This document shows positions 8,120 to 16,557 of a DNA stretch of 64,000 bases, one piece after another. A model generated the notes under the pieces. The model worked only from the letters and a program-made list of their open reading frames with translations. It was not told where the DNA came from and did not search any database. The first letter of the stretch is position 1. Each line of letters begins with the position of its first letter. Source of the DNA: Bradyrhizobium ivorense (lineage in GTDB: Bacteria; Pseudomonadota; Alphaproteobacteria; Rhizobiales; Xanthobacteraceae); contig NZ_CAADFC020000021.1 of assembly GCF_900696085.1 (NCBI RefSeq), positions 106,690-170,689 of the forward strand. The letters run 5' to 3'. Made by a program: the position numbers and the translations under genes.

Positions 8120-9514
8120 CTAGCGGCCGTCGGGCGTGCGGACGCCGGCCCAGCTGTCGCGCACCTGGTGGTAGTGCACGCTCGGATCGTAGACCGAGGT
8201 GGGCAGGCCCATCACTGTCGGCGACAGCCGGCCGATCGCGTTCAGCACGTTGTAGGAAGCGACGACGCGGTCGTGCTGCGCCGTGACCAGCGAGTTGCGC
8301 GCGTTGACCAGCGCCTGCTGCGCGTTGAGCACGTCGAGCGTGGTGCGCTGGCCGGCCTTGGCCTCTTCGCGCACGCCGTTCAGCGCGATCTCGGAGGCCT
8401 GCACCTGCGCCTGCGCCGAGGCTACCTGCGACTTGCCGGCGATCAGCTGGCCCCAGAAGGTGACGACGTTGGCGCGGGCCTGGTCCCGGGTCTGCTCCAG
8501 CACCAGGCGCTGCTGCGCCAGCGATTCCTTGGACTGCCGGATCAGCGCATATTCGGTGCCGCCCTGGTAGATCGGCAGGGACAGTTGCACGGACGTCAAC
8601 GCGTTGAAAGCGCGCTGCGTCAGCAAGGTTTGCTCGTATTGCTGCGTCACCTGGGTCGACAGCGTGACGGTCGGGAGCAATGCGCCCTCGGCGATCTTGG
8701 TCTGCAGGAAGTTGACGTCGACGCCGAACATCGCCGCGGTGACGTTCGGATTCTGGGTCAGGCCGAGATCGACCGCGGCGGCCAGTGTCGACGGCAGGAA
8801 GCGGTCCACCGGTGATCCCGGCGCGAGATTGGTCGGCTCGCTGCCGATGATGCGTCGGAAGTTGGAACGCGTCGTCGTGAGATTGGCTTCGGCAGTGAGT
8901 TGCTGCGTCCTGCCGGCCGCGAGCTGCGCTTCGGACTGCGCAACGTCGGTCCGGGTCACTTCGCCGACATTGAAGCGGTCCTGGGTCTGCTTCAGGGTCT
9001 GCTCCAGCACGCGGGTGTTGCTGCGCTGAACCTCGACGATCGCCGAATCGCGGAGATAGTCCATGTAGATCGTGGCGGCCTGCAGCAGCACGGACTGCTC
9101 CAGCACCCGCAACCCTTCGCGTGCCGACGACACCTGGCTCTCGGCCGCGCGCACCCGTTGCGGCGTTTGCGCATTGAAGAGCGGCTGGTTGACCGTGATG
9201 CCCGCGCTGCGCGGCACCGTGGGGCCGATCACCGGCTGCCCGCCCTGCCGCGAGTCGGTATATTGATAGCCCGCACTCGCGGTCAGCGCGACCTGCGGGC
9301 GATAACCTGAGAGTGCCTGCGGAACGCCTTCGTCGGTAGCCCGCACCTGCGCGCGTTGCGCGTTCAGCTGGGGATTGTTTTGGTAGGCACGCACCAGCGC
9401 GGCCTCGATTGTATCGGCGAGCGCAGGCACGGGGCCCATCTCAGCCAACAGAAGGACCGCAATCGCAGCCGCGGTGATGACCTTCACCCCACGCATCCCC
9501 AGTAATCCATCCAT
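8120..9514 (-). CDS. tolC: TolC family outer membrane efflux protein
   Basis: 464-residue outer membrane channel of the TolC/type I secretion family. A signal peptide covers about residues 1-33 (VITAAAIAVLLLAEMG...ALA). The mature protein has two internally related halves, each starting with the helix pattern around ALVRAYQNNPQLNAQRAQVR and AVDLGLTQNPNVTAAMFGV. These form the trimeric alpha-barrel with membrane beta strands. It partners with inner membrane pumps for drug efflux or protein export. It lies 211 bp downstream of the PCMT gene on the same strand, a conserved pairing in this order. The RND operon at 16.5-25.8 kb has its own channel, so this one is probably the general TolC. Confidence 0.92.
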   Translation of the reverse strand: MDGLLGMRGVKVITAAAIAVLLLAEMGPVPALADTIEAALVRAYQNNPQLNAQRAQVRATDEGVPQALSGYRPQVALTASAGYQYTDSRQGGQPVIGPTVPRSAGITVNQPLFNAQTPQRVRAAESQVSSAREGLRVLEQSVLLQAATIYMDYLRDSAIVEVQRSNTRVLEQTLKQTQDRFNVGEVTRTDVAQSEAQLAAGRTQQLTAEANLTTTRSNFRRIIGSEPTNLAPGSPVDRFLPSTLAAAVDLGLTQNPNVTAAMFGVDVNFLQTKIAEGALLPTVTLSTQVTQQYEQTLLTQRAFNALTSVQLSLPIYQGGTEYALIRQSKESLAQQRLVLEQTRDQARANVVTFWGQLIAGKSQVASAQAQVQASEIALNGVREEAKAGQRTTLDVLNAQQALVNARNSLVTAQHDRVVASYNVLNAIGRLSPTVMGLPTSVYDPSVHYHQVRDSWAGVRTPDGR

Positions 9515-9725
9515 TTGTAGTCGCCCGGCTCATGAACATGGGCCGACCGTCGCCTCAGACGAAGTGAGTCCGGCCTCACCTTAGTCCGCAGCTAGGGGCA
9601 ACGGAACTACCCCGCAACGCAAGACGGTGGAAACTCTTTACGTGGGGCAAACGGGCCACACTTCTGATTCAGAACGGGATTTTATCGAGCCCCGGCAGCG
9701 CAGTCCCTGGCGGCGCGGTAATGGC

Positions 9726-10391
9726 TCAGAAGACGAAGGCCGGCAGCCGCTCAAGTCCGGGCAGCACAGGAGCCGTGGCGTCGAACAGCTCCCGATGTCC
9801 GTAGTCCCCCCGGGTATGGGTCACGAGGCCTGCCCTGGGCGGCCGCGTCAGCGCGAAGACCCCCACCAGCCGGCCGCCTTCCTTGAGCTGGGCAAACAGC
9901 CCGGTCGGGAGGATTTCGGTGGCGCCGTTGAGGACGATGACGTCGTAGGGCGCGCCCCCAGCGTCGCCGTCGGCGGCGGCGGCGGTCGTCACTGTGACAT
10001 TCCGGCTGCCGAGCTGGGCCAGCGCCGCGCCAGCCTTGGCGGCCAGGGCCGGATCGCTCTCGGTCGCCCTCACCTCGCCGGCGAAGCGCGCCACGATGGC
10101 GGCGGCGTAGCCGGTCGCACAGCCCACCACCAGGACGCGGTCGGTCGCCTTGATGTCGGCCGCCTGCAGCAGTTTGGCGAGCAGCGCCGGCGTGATCAGG
10201 CAGCGCCTGGTGCTGCCGCCCTCGGCGACGTCGAGATCGAGGTCGAGATAGGCCAGCGCCTGCTTGTCGGCCGGCACGAAGGCCTCGCGCGGCACCGTCA
10301 GCATGGCATCGAGGATTCGATCATCGGTGACGTCGCTCGGACGCACCTGACCATCGACCATGTACTGGCGCGCGGTCGAAAAACCGGACAT
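9726..10391 (-). CDS. PCMT-family (protein-L-isoaspartate) methyltransferase
   Basis: 221-residue SAM-dependent methyltransferase related to protein-L-isoaspartate O-methyltransferase. The start MSGFSTARQYMVDGQVRPSD and the segment VPREAFVPADKQALAYLD are typical of the alphaproteobacterial PCMT-like protein encoded next to tolC. The SAM-binding glycine loop is VLVVGCATGYAAAIVARF, where canonical PCMT has VLEIGTGSGY; the Cys/Ala substitutions mean isoaspartyl repair activity is not assured. ATG at 10391 is chosen because the family starts there; an extension to 10481 has no homology. It is cytosolic and lacks a signal peptide. Confidence 0.88.
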   Translation of the reverse strand: MSGFSTARQYMVDGQVRPSDVTDDRILDAMLTVPREAFVPADKQALAYLDLDLDVAEGGSTRRCLITPALLAKLLQAADIKATDRVLVVGCATGYAAAIVARFAGEVRATESDPALAAKAGAALAQLGSRNVTVTTAAAADGDAGGAPYDVIVLNGATEILPTGLFAQLKEGGRLVGVFALTRPPRAGLVTHTRGDYGHRELFDATAPVLPGLERLPAFVF

Positions 10392-10515
10392 TGGCGAAGA
10401 CCCTGCAAGTCGCGCGGCATTGCCGCTGGAGGAGCTAGAACAGGGCCATCTTTTGGAACAAGCTCCGCCAAAACGCAACACGCGGTTAACCTGCGCGCGT
10501 GCGCCCGGCGGCCGC

Positions 10516-10695
10516 CTATTCGATTGTGACGGCGAGCCGGCCGATCAGCCGGGCCACTTCGTCGAGATGCGCCGAATCGTGGTCCTCGACGGCCTTCGCC
10601 AAACGGCGCACGCATTCATCGTCGCTGATGTCGGGAACATCGGCGGGAACAAGCGTCGGCTGCTGGAATGACAGGTCGACCAGGTTAATGGACAT
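10516..10695 (-). CDS. Small hypothetical protein, acidic C-terminal helix
   Basis: 59 residues starting MSINLVDLSFQQPTLVPADV, with an acidic helical second half (DDECVRRLAKAVEDHDSAHL). ATG at 10695 is preceded by GAGAGG at the proper distance; an in-frame GTG at 10704 is less likely. Composition and codon use fit a real gene. No family is recognised and there are no membrane segments. It lies between the PCMT-like gene and tRNA-Asn. Confidence 0.55.
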   Translation of the reverse strand: MSINLVDLSFQQPTLVPADVPDISDDECVRRLAKAVEDHDSAHLDEVARLIGRLAVTIE

Positions 10696-10825
10696 GACAA
10701 TCACCTCTCGAGACCCGGCGAGATGGAATGTCTGAAGTTATTGAGTCGATTTGACGACGGGAATGGTCTGTCGCGACAGGCCACAGGCTTGTGATCGGGT
10801 GATGGATGATCGATGGGGCCAGGAC

Positions 10826-10900
10826 TGGCTCCCCGGGCTGGATTCGAACCAGCGACCATTCGATTAACAGTCGAATGCTCTACCGCTGAGCTACCGAGGA
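10826..10900 (-). tRNA. tRNA-Asn (GTT)
   Basis: The reverse complement folds as a full cloverleaf: acceptor TCCTCGG pairs with CCGGGGA, the anticodon loop is CTGTTAA (anticodon GTT), the T-arm is GGTTCGAATCC, and CCA is encoded. Length is 75 nt. Confidence 0.96.
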
Positions 10901-11159
10901 ATAGGCGAACCAATCGTTCGCGAGCGGGCAGCGTATAACAAAGCCTTTCGGCCTTGCAAAGAACCAAATGCTGGCTCCGGGGAAACTTTAGCAAGTACGG
11001 TAAAGTCACTGCCGCACAAGGGTTTATCCCACAGCCGGCCATCCGCCGGGCCCCGCCGCAGGCCGACGAAGCCTTAACCACGATGCGGTGAACCGCCCTG
11101 CCCCGATTCTCGACAGATACGCTTCGATTGCTGACACGGCTCTCCGGACCGCAATCGCG

Positions 11160-11645
11160 CTATCGCTGGGCGATCGCGACCATGAACAGCACCATCGCCG
11201 CGGTCGAGGCGACCGTCCGCACGTGGTTCCAGAAGGTCCAGTCGGTCAGGTGGCGCGCCCAGATCGGCGCGGCCGCGCTGCTCGCCGGATCGGTCGCGGC
11301 AAGCCGGTCGTTGAGCGGCACGTTGAAGACCATCGTGACGACGAACATGCCGACAACATAGATGACGCCGCCGCAAATCATCGCGAGCGCGCCCGGCTCC
11401 TGCCACTGCAGGCTTGCCAGCAACACCAGCGCCGCGCAGGCGAGTGTGGTGCCGAGGAACAGCGGCATGAACAGCGAGCGGAGGATATCGACATTGATGG
11501 CGTTCATCGCGGAAATCCCGGCCGACTGATCAATGCGGCCGAGCGAGGTCATGATGAAGGCCGAGAACGCGAAATACAGCCCGGCGATCAGGCCGCAGCC
11601 GATCGCGGAAAACCACAACAGGCCCGAGGTCAGAAGCTGGCGCAT
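11160..11645 (-). CDS. DUF1772 / anthrone oxygenase-like membrane protein
   Basis: 161-residue integral membrane protein with four hydrophobic helices: LWFSAIGCGLIAGLYFAFSAF, a second at about 58-77, a third around ICGGVIYVVGMFVVTMVFN, and a fourth near the C-terminus. The sequence VFNVPLNDRLA after helix 3 and WNHVRT before helix 4 are landmarks of DUF1772, a family that includes fungal noranthrone monooxygenases. ATG at 11645. It is transcribed divergently from a TetR regulator 93 bp away, which suggests control by that regulator. The substrate is unknown; the bacterial members are largely uncharacterised. Confidence 0.82.
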   Translation of the reverse strand: MRQLLTSGLLWFSAIGCGLIAGLYFAFSAFIMTSLGRIDQSAGISAMNAINVDILRSLFMPLFLGTTLACAALVLLASLQWQEPGALAMICGGVIYVVGMFVVTMVFNVPLNDRLAATDPASSAAAPIWARHLTDWTFWNHVRTVASTAAMVLFMVAIAQR

Positions 11646-11676
11646 CGTTCGATCTCCAAATGCGAGGATTGCTCGT

Positions 11677-11696
11677 GTTTGATAAATGCGATAAAC
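11677..11696. promoter_or_regulatory. Candidate operator in the DUF1772/tetR divergent spacer
   Basis: GTTTGAT and ATAAAC lie on either side of AAATGCG, forming an imperfect dyad inside the 93-bp divergent spacer. TetR proteins commonly bind such sites between themselves and a divergent target. The match is short and was judged by eye. Confidence 0.3.
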
Positions 11697-11738
11697 TCTC
11701 GTATTAAGGAGGTCAACACCCGATCGCGGAGCCGACCG

Positions 11739-12386
11739 ATGACGAGACGAAAGGCCGCGCCCGCGGCGACAGAGCCTAAGGCCGGGCTGGCGCGGCTTGC
11801 CCCGGCGCAACAGCGCAGCCGCTTGCGCTTCGAGCGCATCCTGGCCTGTGCGGCCGAGATCATGGCCGAGAAGGGCAGCGAGGCGTTCCGGATGAGCGAC
11901 ATCGTCGAACGCAGCGGGATCGCGTTCGGCTCGCTCTATCAATATTTCCCGGACAAGACCGCGATCATCGGCACGCTGGCGGAACGCTACAACGCCGTTG
12001 GGCGCCACTGCGTCAGGCGCGACCTGGCCGCCGTGACCACCGCGCGCGACCTGCACCCTGCCCTGTGCCGCATCGTCGACAGCTACTACGAGATGTTCAT
12101 GCGCGAGCCCGTGATGCGCGACATCTGGCAGGCGACCCAGGCCGACCGCGCCCTGCAGCAGCTCGACGCGAAGGACATGGCCGCGCTCGCGGGCCTGCTG
12201 TCCGAGGCTGTCAGGCGGATCGCGCCCGATCTGCCCGCAGCCGCCCTCGCCACCTTCTCAGGGCTGACCATGACGCTGATCGCAGCCGCCGTACGTCACG
12301 CGATCACCCTGCCGGCACGACAGGCACGGCGCGTGCTCGAACTGTTCAAGGGGATGCTGCCGCGAGATCTGACCAGGCTGGCGTGA
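11739..12386 (+). CDS. TetR/AcrR family transcriptional regulator
   Basis: 215-residue repressor-type protein. The N-terminal helix-turn-helix spans about residues 30-75 with the diagnostic series ILACAAEIMAEKGSEAFRMS, DIVERSGIAFGSLYQYFPDK and AIIGTLAERY. The C-terminal ligand-binding half (residues 80-215) is helical and resembles the TetR_C family seen with small transporters and oxidoreductases. ATG at 11739 has GCGGAG upstream; the upstream in-frame stretch to 11088 runs opposite the DUF1772 gene and is not coding. It probably represses the divergent DUF1772 gene and itself; the inducer is unknown. Confidence 0.9.
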   Translation: MTRRKAAPAATEPKAGLARLAPAQQRSRLRFERILACAAEIMAEKGSEAFRMSDIVERSGIAFGSLYQYFPDKTAIIGTLAERYNAVGRHCVRRDLAAVTTARDLHPALCRIVDSYYEMFMREPVMRDIWQATQADRALQQLDAKDMAALAGLLSEAVRRIAPDLPAAALATFSGLTMTLIAAAVRHAITLPARQARRVLELFKGMLPRDLTRLA

Positions 12387-12673
12387 TCGCTTGACCGACG
12401 CGTCCGGCGGCCGCGTCCGAGACGTGCCTTCATGGTCACGTCTTCCTGACACCGTAGGATTGCTGCAGCGCTCAAGCGTCCGCTGTTTTTCGCAGAATGT
12501 GATTTGTTTCACACGAGGCGATCGACGGCCCGGCCTAAAACGCGAAGGGAGATGTTAGCGCCTCATTAACCAGAGCGGATGCCATCGTCCTTTTCGTAAA
12601 ATTCGAACGATTCGCTCAATCCGGACCGAAGACCGTTTTGCGACCATGGCGCTCTCGAACCTCGGAGAGCGCG

Positions 12674-12856
12674 ATGAGCGAAGTCGAATTTGATCTGTTG
12701 CTGGACGCCGTGCGAGCGGCCGTCGCGCCCATTGCTCAGGAGGATTTCGTGGCCCAGACGTCGCCCCGCATTCAGCCGCCGCCGCGCGCCGCCAATGACA
12801 ATGATGCGCCCTGGCCGTTGATTCCGTTTCCTGAAGGCTGGTACGCCGCAAGCTAA
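12674..12856 (+). CDS. Small hypothetical protein (PWPLIPFPEGWY tail)
   Basis: 60-residue protein. An acidic N-terminal helix (MSEVEFDLLLDAVRAAVAPI) is followed by a Pro/Asn-rich linker and the C-terminal phrase ANDNDAPWPLIPFPEGWYA. ATG at 12674 is preceded by GGAGAG. The tail resembles a motif in small uncharacterised Bradyrhizobium proteins (recollection, not searched). There is no signal peptide or membrane segment, and no function can be proposed. It stands alone between tetR and tRNA-Cys. Confidence 0.6.
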   Translation: MSEVEFDLLLDAVRAAVAPIAQEDFVAQTSPRIQPPPRAANDNDAPWPLIPFPEGWYAAS

Positions 12857-12923
12857 TGCGGCTTCTCATCTGTTGGCTGCAAGTCGCTGAAAGCAAGCCG
12901 CTAAGCAAGCCTCTAAGAATGAG

Positions 12924-12997
12924 TGGAGGCCACGACCAGAATTGAACTGGTGTACACGGTTTTGCAGACCGTTGCGTAACCACTCCGCCACGTGGCC
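12924..12997 (-). tRNA. tRNA-Cys (GCA)
   Basis: The reverse complement gives acceptor GGCCACG with CGTGGCC, anticodon loop CTGCAAA (anticodon GCA), T-arm GGTTCAATTCTGG-type and an encoded CCA. Length is 74 nt, normal for tRNA-Cys. Confidence 0.96.
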
Positions 12998-13402
12998 CCT
13001 TGGGGGCGGATCAATACAGACCTGCAAGGGCTTAAGCAACCGCTCTCACGCGGTTCCAGGTGGAGTTCTGAAACTCGACCCGCCGCGCGTCTGACGCTGG
13101 CGTGCCCATTCTGTTCTCGGTAGGATGATGTTCCTTTGCTTGGGAATTCCTTGGGAACCCGGCACAGACCTATTGTGCCGGGCAGACCGGCCGGGAGATT
13201 ACCGAAACCTTTGGCAGAGCCGCGCGTCAATTCGGGACCGCCGGCTTGCAAACCTGGCGCATAATGCGCGATGTGGAGCGGCGCAGACTGCCTTCTCAAC
13301 AACCATCACTGCTGATGTGCTGTCTTTGCAGCACAGCGTTCGATAGTCACGTACCCATCATTCGTTTGTTTCACACTATTTGAATTTCAGAGTACCAACG
13401 CC
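12998..13402. other. 405-bp intergenic region with one strong hairpin
   Basis: No coding frame with good codon use was found. The only notable structure is a perfect stem at 13158-13182: CCCGGCACA, loop GACCTAT, TGTGCCGGG. It has no following T-run, so it is not a classical terminator. The promoter of the three-repeat protein should lie in the AT-richer last ~90 bp. Confidence 0.55.
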
Positions 13403-14581
13403 GTGAAAAACGTCCATGAACGCCGCCTGGAAGAACGCCGTTCCAGTGCCTCTTCGGAAGCGGCGACGCAACGTCTGGTAGACCACACCATCAGGTTCAT
13501 ACGCGCCGCCACCCCGGATGCCAGGCCCGATGGCCGGGCGAGCAGGTCCATCGACAGGCGATGGCTGTGGTCGCTTTGCGCGGCCATGCTTGCCGTCTAT
13601 TTCGCCGCCGCCCTGTATCTCGATCGAAGCTTTGTCGATCCGACACCGAAGGGCGAAGTGGTCGTGCGCCTGACGCGGCCCTTCGAGCGGTACGGGCTTG
13701 CTTCGGTGGCGTTCCCGGTCAACCTGAATGCCGAAGCCGACAACCCAGCCATCGACGGCGACCGCACATCGCGGTTGGTCATCTACGAGGACGATCGCCC
13801 GCTCGGCCCGGCGCATGTGGGGTTCGGGGAAATCGACAAGCTGGGCGGCGGCCGGTTTTCCCACCTGCCGAACGGCATCTTGTTCTCAAGCAGCGACGGC
13901 ACCGATCCGAACACCAACCGCCGCAACTATTGGGCTGTCGTTCCGATCGAGCTGAAACCGAAGGGTGACAACGTTGTGCGTCTGATGGGCCCCTTCGAGC
14001 GGTACGCCCTTGCATCGGTGGCGCGCCCGAGCAAGCTGGAGGCCGCAGCCGACGACCCGGCGGTTGAGGGGGATCGCACATCCAAGGTGGTCGTCTACGA
14101 GAATGACCGTCCGCTCGGACCCGCACACACGGGGTTCGGCGAGATCGACAAGCTGGGGGGCGGTCGATTTTCTCATCAGACAACCGGCATCGTCTTCTCG
14201 AGCAGCGACGGCAGCGATCCGAATACCAATGGCCGCACCTATTGGGCCGTCGTCCCGCCTCCCCCGAAACGGCCGGCAGGGCGAGAAGTCGTGCAACTGA
14301 CCGGGCCCTTCGAACGGTACAAACTAGCATCCGTGGCGCGCGACCTGTCGCAGGAACTGCAGGCCGAAGCCGACAAGCCGACCGTCGAGGGGGATCGTAC
14401 GTCCAAGCTGGTCGTCTACGAGAATGAGCGTCAGCTTGGCCCCGGGCACGCAACCTTCACCGACATCAACGAGCACGGCGGCGGCCGATTCTCCCATCAG
14501 CCAACCGGCATCATCTTCTCGACCAGCGACGGCACCGACCCGAACACCAACGGGCGCGTCTACTGGGCGGTCGTCCCGTAA
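13403..14581 (+). CDS. Membrane-anchored protein with three tandem ~100-residue repeats
   Basis: 392 residues from GTG at 13403. Residues 1-50 are a basic cytoplasmic segment, and residues 54-72 form one membrane helix (WLWSLCAAMLAVYFAAALYL). The rest is three tandem repeats at about 84-187, 188-292 and 293-392. Each runs in the order VVxLxxPFERYxLASVA, GDRTSxxVxYE, LGPxHxxFxxI, GGGRFSH and SDGTDPNTNGRxYWAVVP. The repeats are about 70-80% alike, so the duplication is fairly recent. Orientation suggests a periplasmic repeat region. I do not recognise the domain; similar SDGSDPNTNGRxYW tails occur in other Bradyrhizobium proteins (recollection). Possible roles are carbohydrate or surface binding, but nothing in the sequence proves either. 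Confidence 0.8.
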   Translation: MKNVHERRLEERRSSASSEAATQRLVDHTIRFIRAATPDARPDGRASRSIDRRWLWSLCAAMLAVYFAAALYLDRSFVDPTPKGEVVVRLTRPFERYGLASVAFPVNLNAEADNPAIDGDRTSRLVIYEDDRPLGPAHVGFGEIDKLGGGRFSHLPNGILFSSSDGTDPNTNRRNYWAVVPIELKPKGDNVVRLMGPFERYALASVARPSKLEAAADDPAVEGDRTSKVVVYENDRPLGPAHTGFGEIDKLGGGRFSHQTTGIVFSSSDGSDPNTNGRTYWAVVPPPPKRPAGREVVQLTGPFERYKLASVARDLSQELQAEADKPTVEGDRTSKLVVYENERQLGPGHATFTDINEHGGGRFSHQPTGIIFSTSDGTDPNTNGRVYWAVVP

Positions 14582-14607
14582 GCACGCGGGATGGCCTGGC
14601 AAGCGAT

Positions 14608-15324
14608 CTAGTTCCGGCGGCGCCGGCGAAAATCCCGCTTCTTCGGTTTCGGCGCCAGTTCCGGCATCGTTGCCTGGACGTCGCGGAAGCGCGTCAGCAT
14701 CCGATCGAAACTGTCGTTCAAGGCCTCGGCGATGTCCGGCCGCTTTTGCAGCGCCCCCAGCAGCATCGCCGCCGCCTCGATGGTGGACAGGCCGTCGCGG
14801 CGCGGTTCCCGTCGCAACTGGCCGTAGCGCGAGGGCCGTTTCGGTCCGAGGATCACCCGCTGACACCTGAGCATCCAGGGATTGCGCCACCACAGCGCCT
14901 TGGCCTGGCTCCAGGTGCCGTCGAGCAGCACGATGCCCTCGATGCGGCCGAGGATGCTGCGCTGGTTCGGCTCCAGTTCGCCCTTGCGGTTGATCGCGAC
15001 GATCTCGGCATCGGTATCGAGGTCCTCGACCTTGGCCGAGCCGAGATAGAGCACCGCCCAGCGCGCCGGATCGGCCACCGGCCGACCGAGCGCCTTGGCG
15101 AGGCTGGGCCAGGACAATCCGATCCGGTGCACCGCATTCTCGAAATGACGGGCGGTCAGCCGCGCGGTGCCGAGCGCCCTGTCCTGCTCCTGCGGATGCT
15201 GCAGGATCAGTAGCTGGATGCGGCTTTCGATCGGCGTGACGCTGTCGCAGATGCAGAGCGGCAGCGGCTTGCCGCAATGCGGGCAATCGGCCACGACATC
15301 GGGGGCTTCGACAGGATTCGACAT
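14608..15324 (-). CDS. DTW-domain tRNA-uridine aminocarboxypropyltransferase
   Basis: 238-residue DTW-domain protein. Family members (TapT/YfiP, DTWD1/2) transfer an aminocarboxypropyl group from SAM to uridine to make acp3U in tRNA. An N-terminal zinc cluster is visible as C14, C17, C24 and C26 (CPHCGKPLPLCIC). Conserved LLILQHPQEQDRALGTAR and the name-giving DGTW at about residue 142 (LLDGTWSQAKALWW) follow. The end is a basic KPKKRDFRRRRRN tail suited to RNA binding. ATG at 15324 gives the family start. It faces the three-repeat gene tail to tail with a 26-bp gap. Confidence 0.9.
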   Translation of the reverse strand: MSNPVEAPDVVADCPHCGKPLPLCICDSVTPIESRIQLLILQHPQEQDRALGTARLTARHFENAVHRIGLSWPSLAKALGRPVADPARWAVLYLGSAKVEDLDTDAEIVAINRKGELEPNQRSILGRIEGIVLLDGTWSQAKALWWRNPWMLRCQRVILGPKRPSRYGQLRREPRRDGLSTIEAAAMLLGALQKRPDIAEALNDSFDRMLTRFRDVQATMPELAPKPKKRDFRRRRRN

Positions 15325-15396
15325 GCCACGGCTATACGCCGCCAATGGCCGCGCCAGCAACATCAACGCAAGGCCGGCCTCGCTCAGACCGTCTCG

Positions 15397-16302
15397 TTAA
15401 GGGGCCGGATCGGGCGCAATGATCAGATCCTCGGGATTGAAACGCAGCGACAGGCGGTTGCCGGAGATCTCGAAGGTGTCGTGCATGTTGGCCTTTTCGC
15501 CGTTCGGAAGGCGCAAAGTGTCGTCGCGCCTGACCGGGTCCTGGCGAATCCAGCTGTCGAATTCGGACAAACCGCTGTGGCCCTCCCGGATAAAGGTGAC
15601 AAGCCGCCTGAACAATTTGGGCCACATCACCAGAGCCTGGAGATCATTGAGCGCGACGATCGTGGCCGGTTTTTCCACCCCGACGCTCTCGCTGTCGAAC
15701 ATCCCGGCGTTATCAGCCCTGGCCTGCGCAATGATGCTACGCAAGCGATCGATGAGAGCGATTGGCATCGTGTCATAGGGTTCGACATAGGCAAGGCCCG
15801 CGCGCACCAGTGTGGCGTTCACGCTGCCGTCGAGCCGTGCCTCGTCGACAAACAGCGGCTGTCCATCCTCCGTCGGTGGAACGCCGACATAGACCAGTCC
15901 GAGCAAGCGGCCGTTGGACTCGATGCCGTTGGCCACCACGTAACCCGGCAACGGGTCAACGTCGACGGCCGACACGATGTTGGGTTCGTCCGCAAAAAAT
16001 TGGACACCTTTGTAGCCGAGCAGCGCCAGATTCCTGTCGCGGGCACCGAAGGCGAACCTGTCGTTTTGATGGGCCCCGTCAAAATGGGTTTCCAGCGTAT
16101 CGATGCCTTCGTAGCGAACATTGATGCCTTTCGACCGGATGTCCGGCGGCCGGGCGGAAAAGCGCGGCAACGAGGCCAGGAGCTCGAGGTTGGCCGGCTC
16201 GAAGCGGATGGTGTCGCCGTCGGGCTGCGGGCCTCGCCGCGGATCGTCGGCGCGATGAATACGATACTGACCGTGGAGAACCGTGTAGCGTGCCTTCGCC
16301 AT
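15397..16302 (-). CDS. SNase-like (thermonuclease-type) domain protein
   Basis: 301 residues. The staphylococcal-nuclease fold is recognisable from PDGDTIRF (residues 27-34), RYEGIDTLETHF (63-74, holding the Arg and Glu positions of the active site) and RAGLAYVEPYDTM around residue 180. A downstream region rich in Asp/Arg has no known domain. There is no signal peptide, so it is probably cytoplasmic, unlike secreted nucleases. The second of two adjacent ATGs (16302) is preferred because AAGGAGAG ends only three bases before the first. It may be a nuclease or a nucleic-acid-binding relative; the long insert between the two motif blocks is unusual. Confidence 0.72.
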   Translation of the reverse strand: MAKARYTVLHGQYRIHRADDPRRGPQPDGDTIRFEPANLELLASLPRFSARPPDIRSKGINVRYEGIDTLETHFDGAHQNDRFAFGARDRNLALLGYKGVQFFADEPNIVSAVDVDPLPGYVVANGIESNGRLLGLVYVGVPPTEDGQPLFVDEARLDGSVNATLVRAGLAYVEPYDTMPIALIDRLRSIIAQARADNAGMFDSESVGVEKPATIVALNDLQALVMWPKLFRRLVTFIREGHSGLSEFDSWIRQDPVRRDDTLRLPNGEKANMHDTFEISGNRLSLRFNPEDLIIAPDPAP

Positions 16303-16557
16303 CATCCTCTCCTTCCGCAATATGACATCGAGTTGGCGGCGTGCGCCCAGCGCATCGCCGGCGACCAAGCCTAGCATCCCGGCCACAACCTAAAGTGTGA
16401 AGTTGACGACAATTCGCTCCGGCCGCGGCGCTTTGCGGCGAGGCGTAGACGCAATCGACAAGCCATTCTCGCGTCTGCCGAAAATCGTGTCTCTTCCGCT
16501 TCGATGCGAGGTGCGGCATTTTGCCGTGCACCTCGCGCCAGAGCGCTCTCGAGCCGT

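Noticed and set aside
11088..11738. Upstream extension of the TetR frame
   Set aside because: It lies antisense to the DUF1772 gene and the regulator homology starts only after 11739.
13652..14578. Possible CRISPR-like or VNTR array because of regular repetition
   Set aside because: The repeats are ~310 bp, in frame, and encode a protein domain; there are no short repeats with spacers anywhere in the window.
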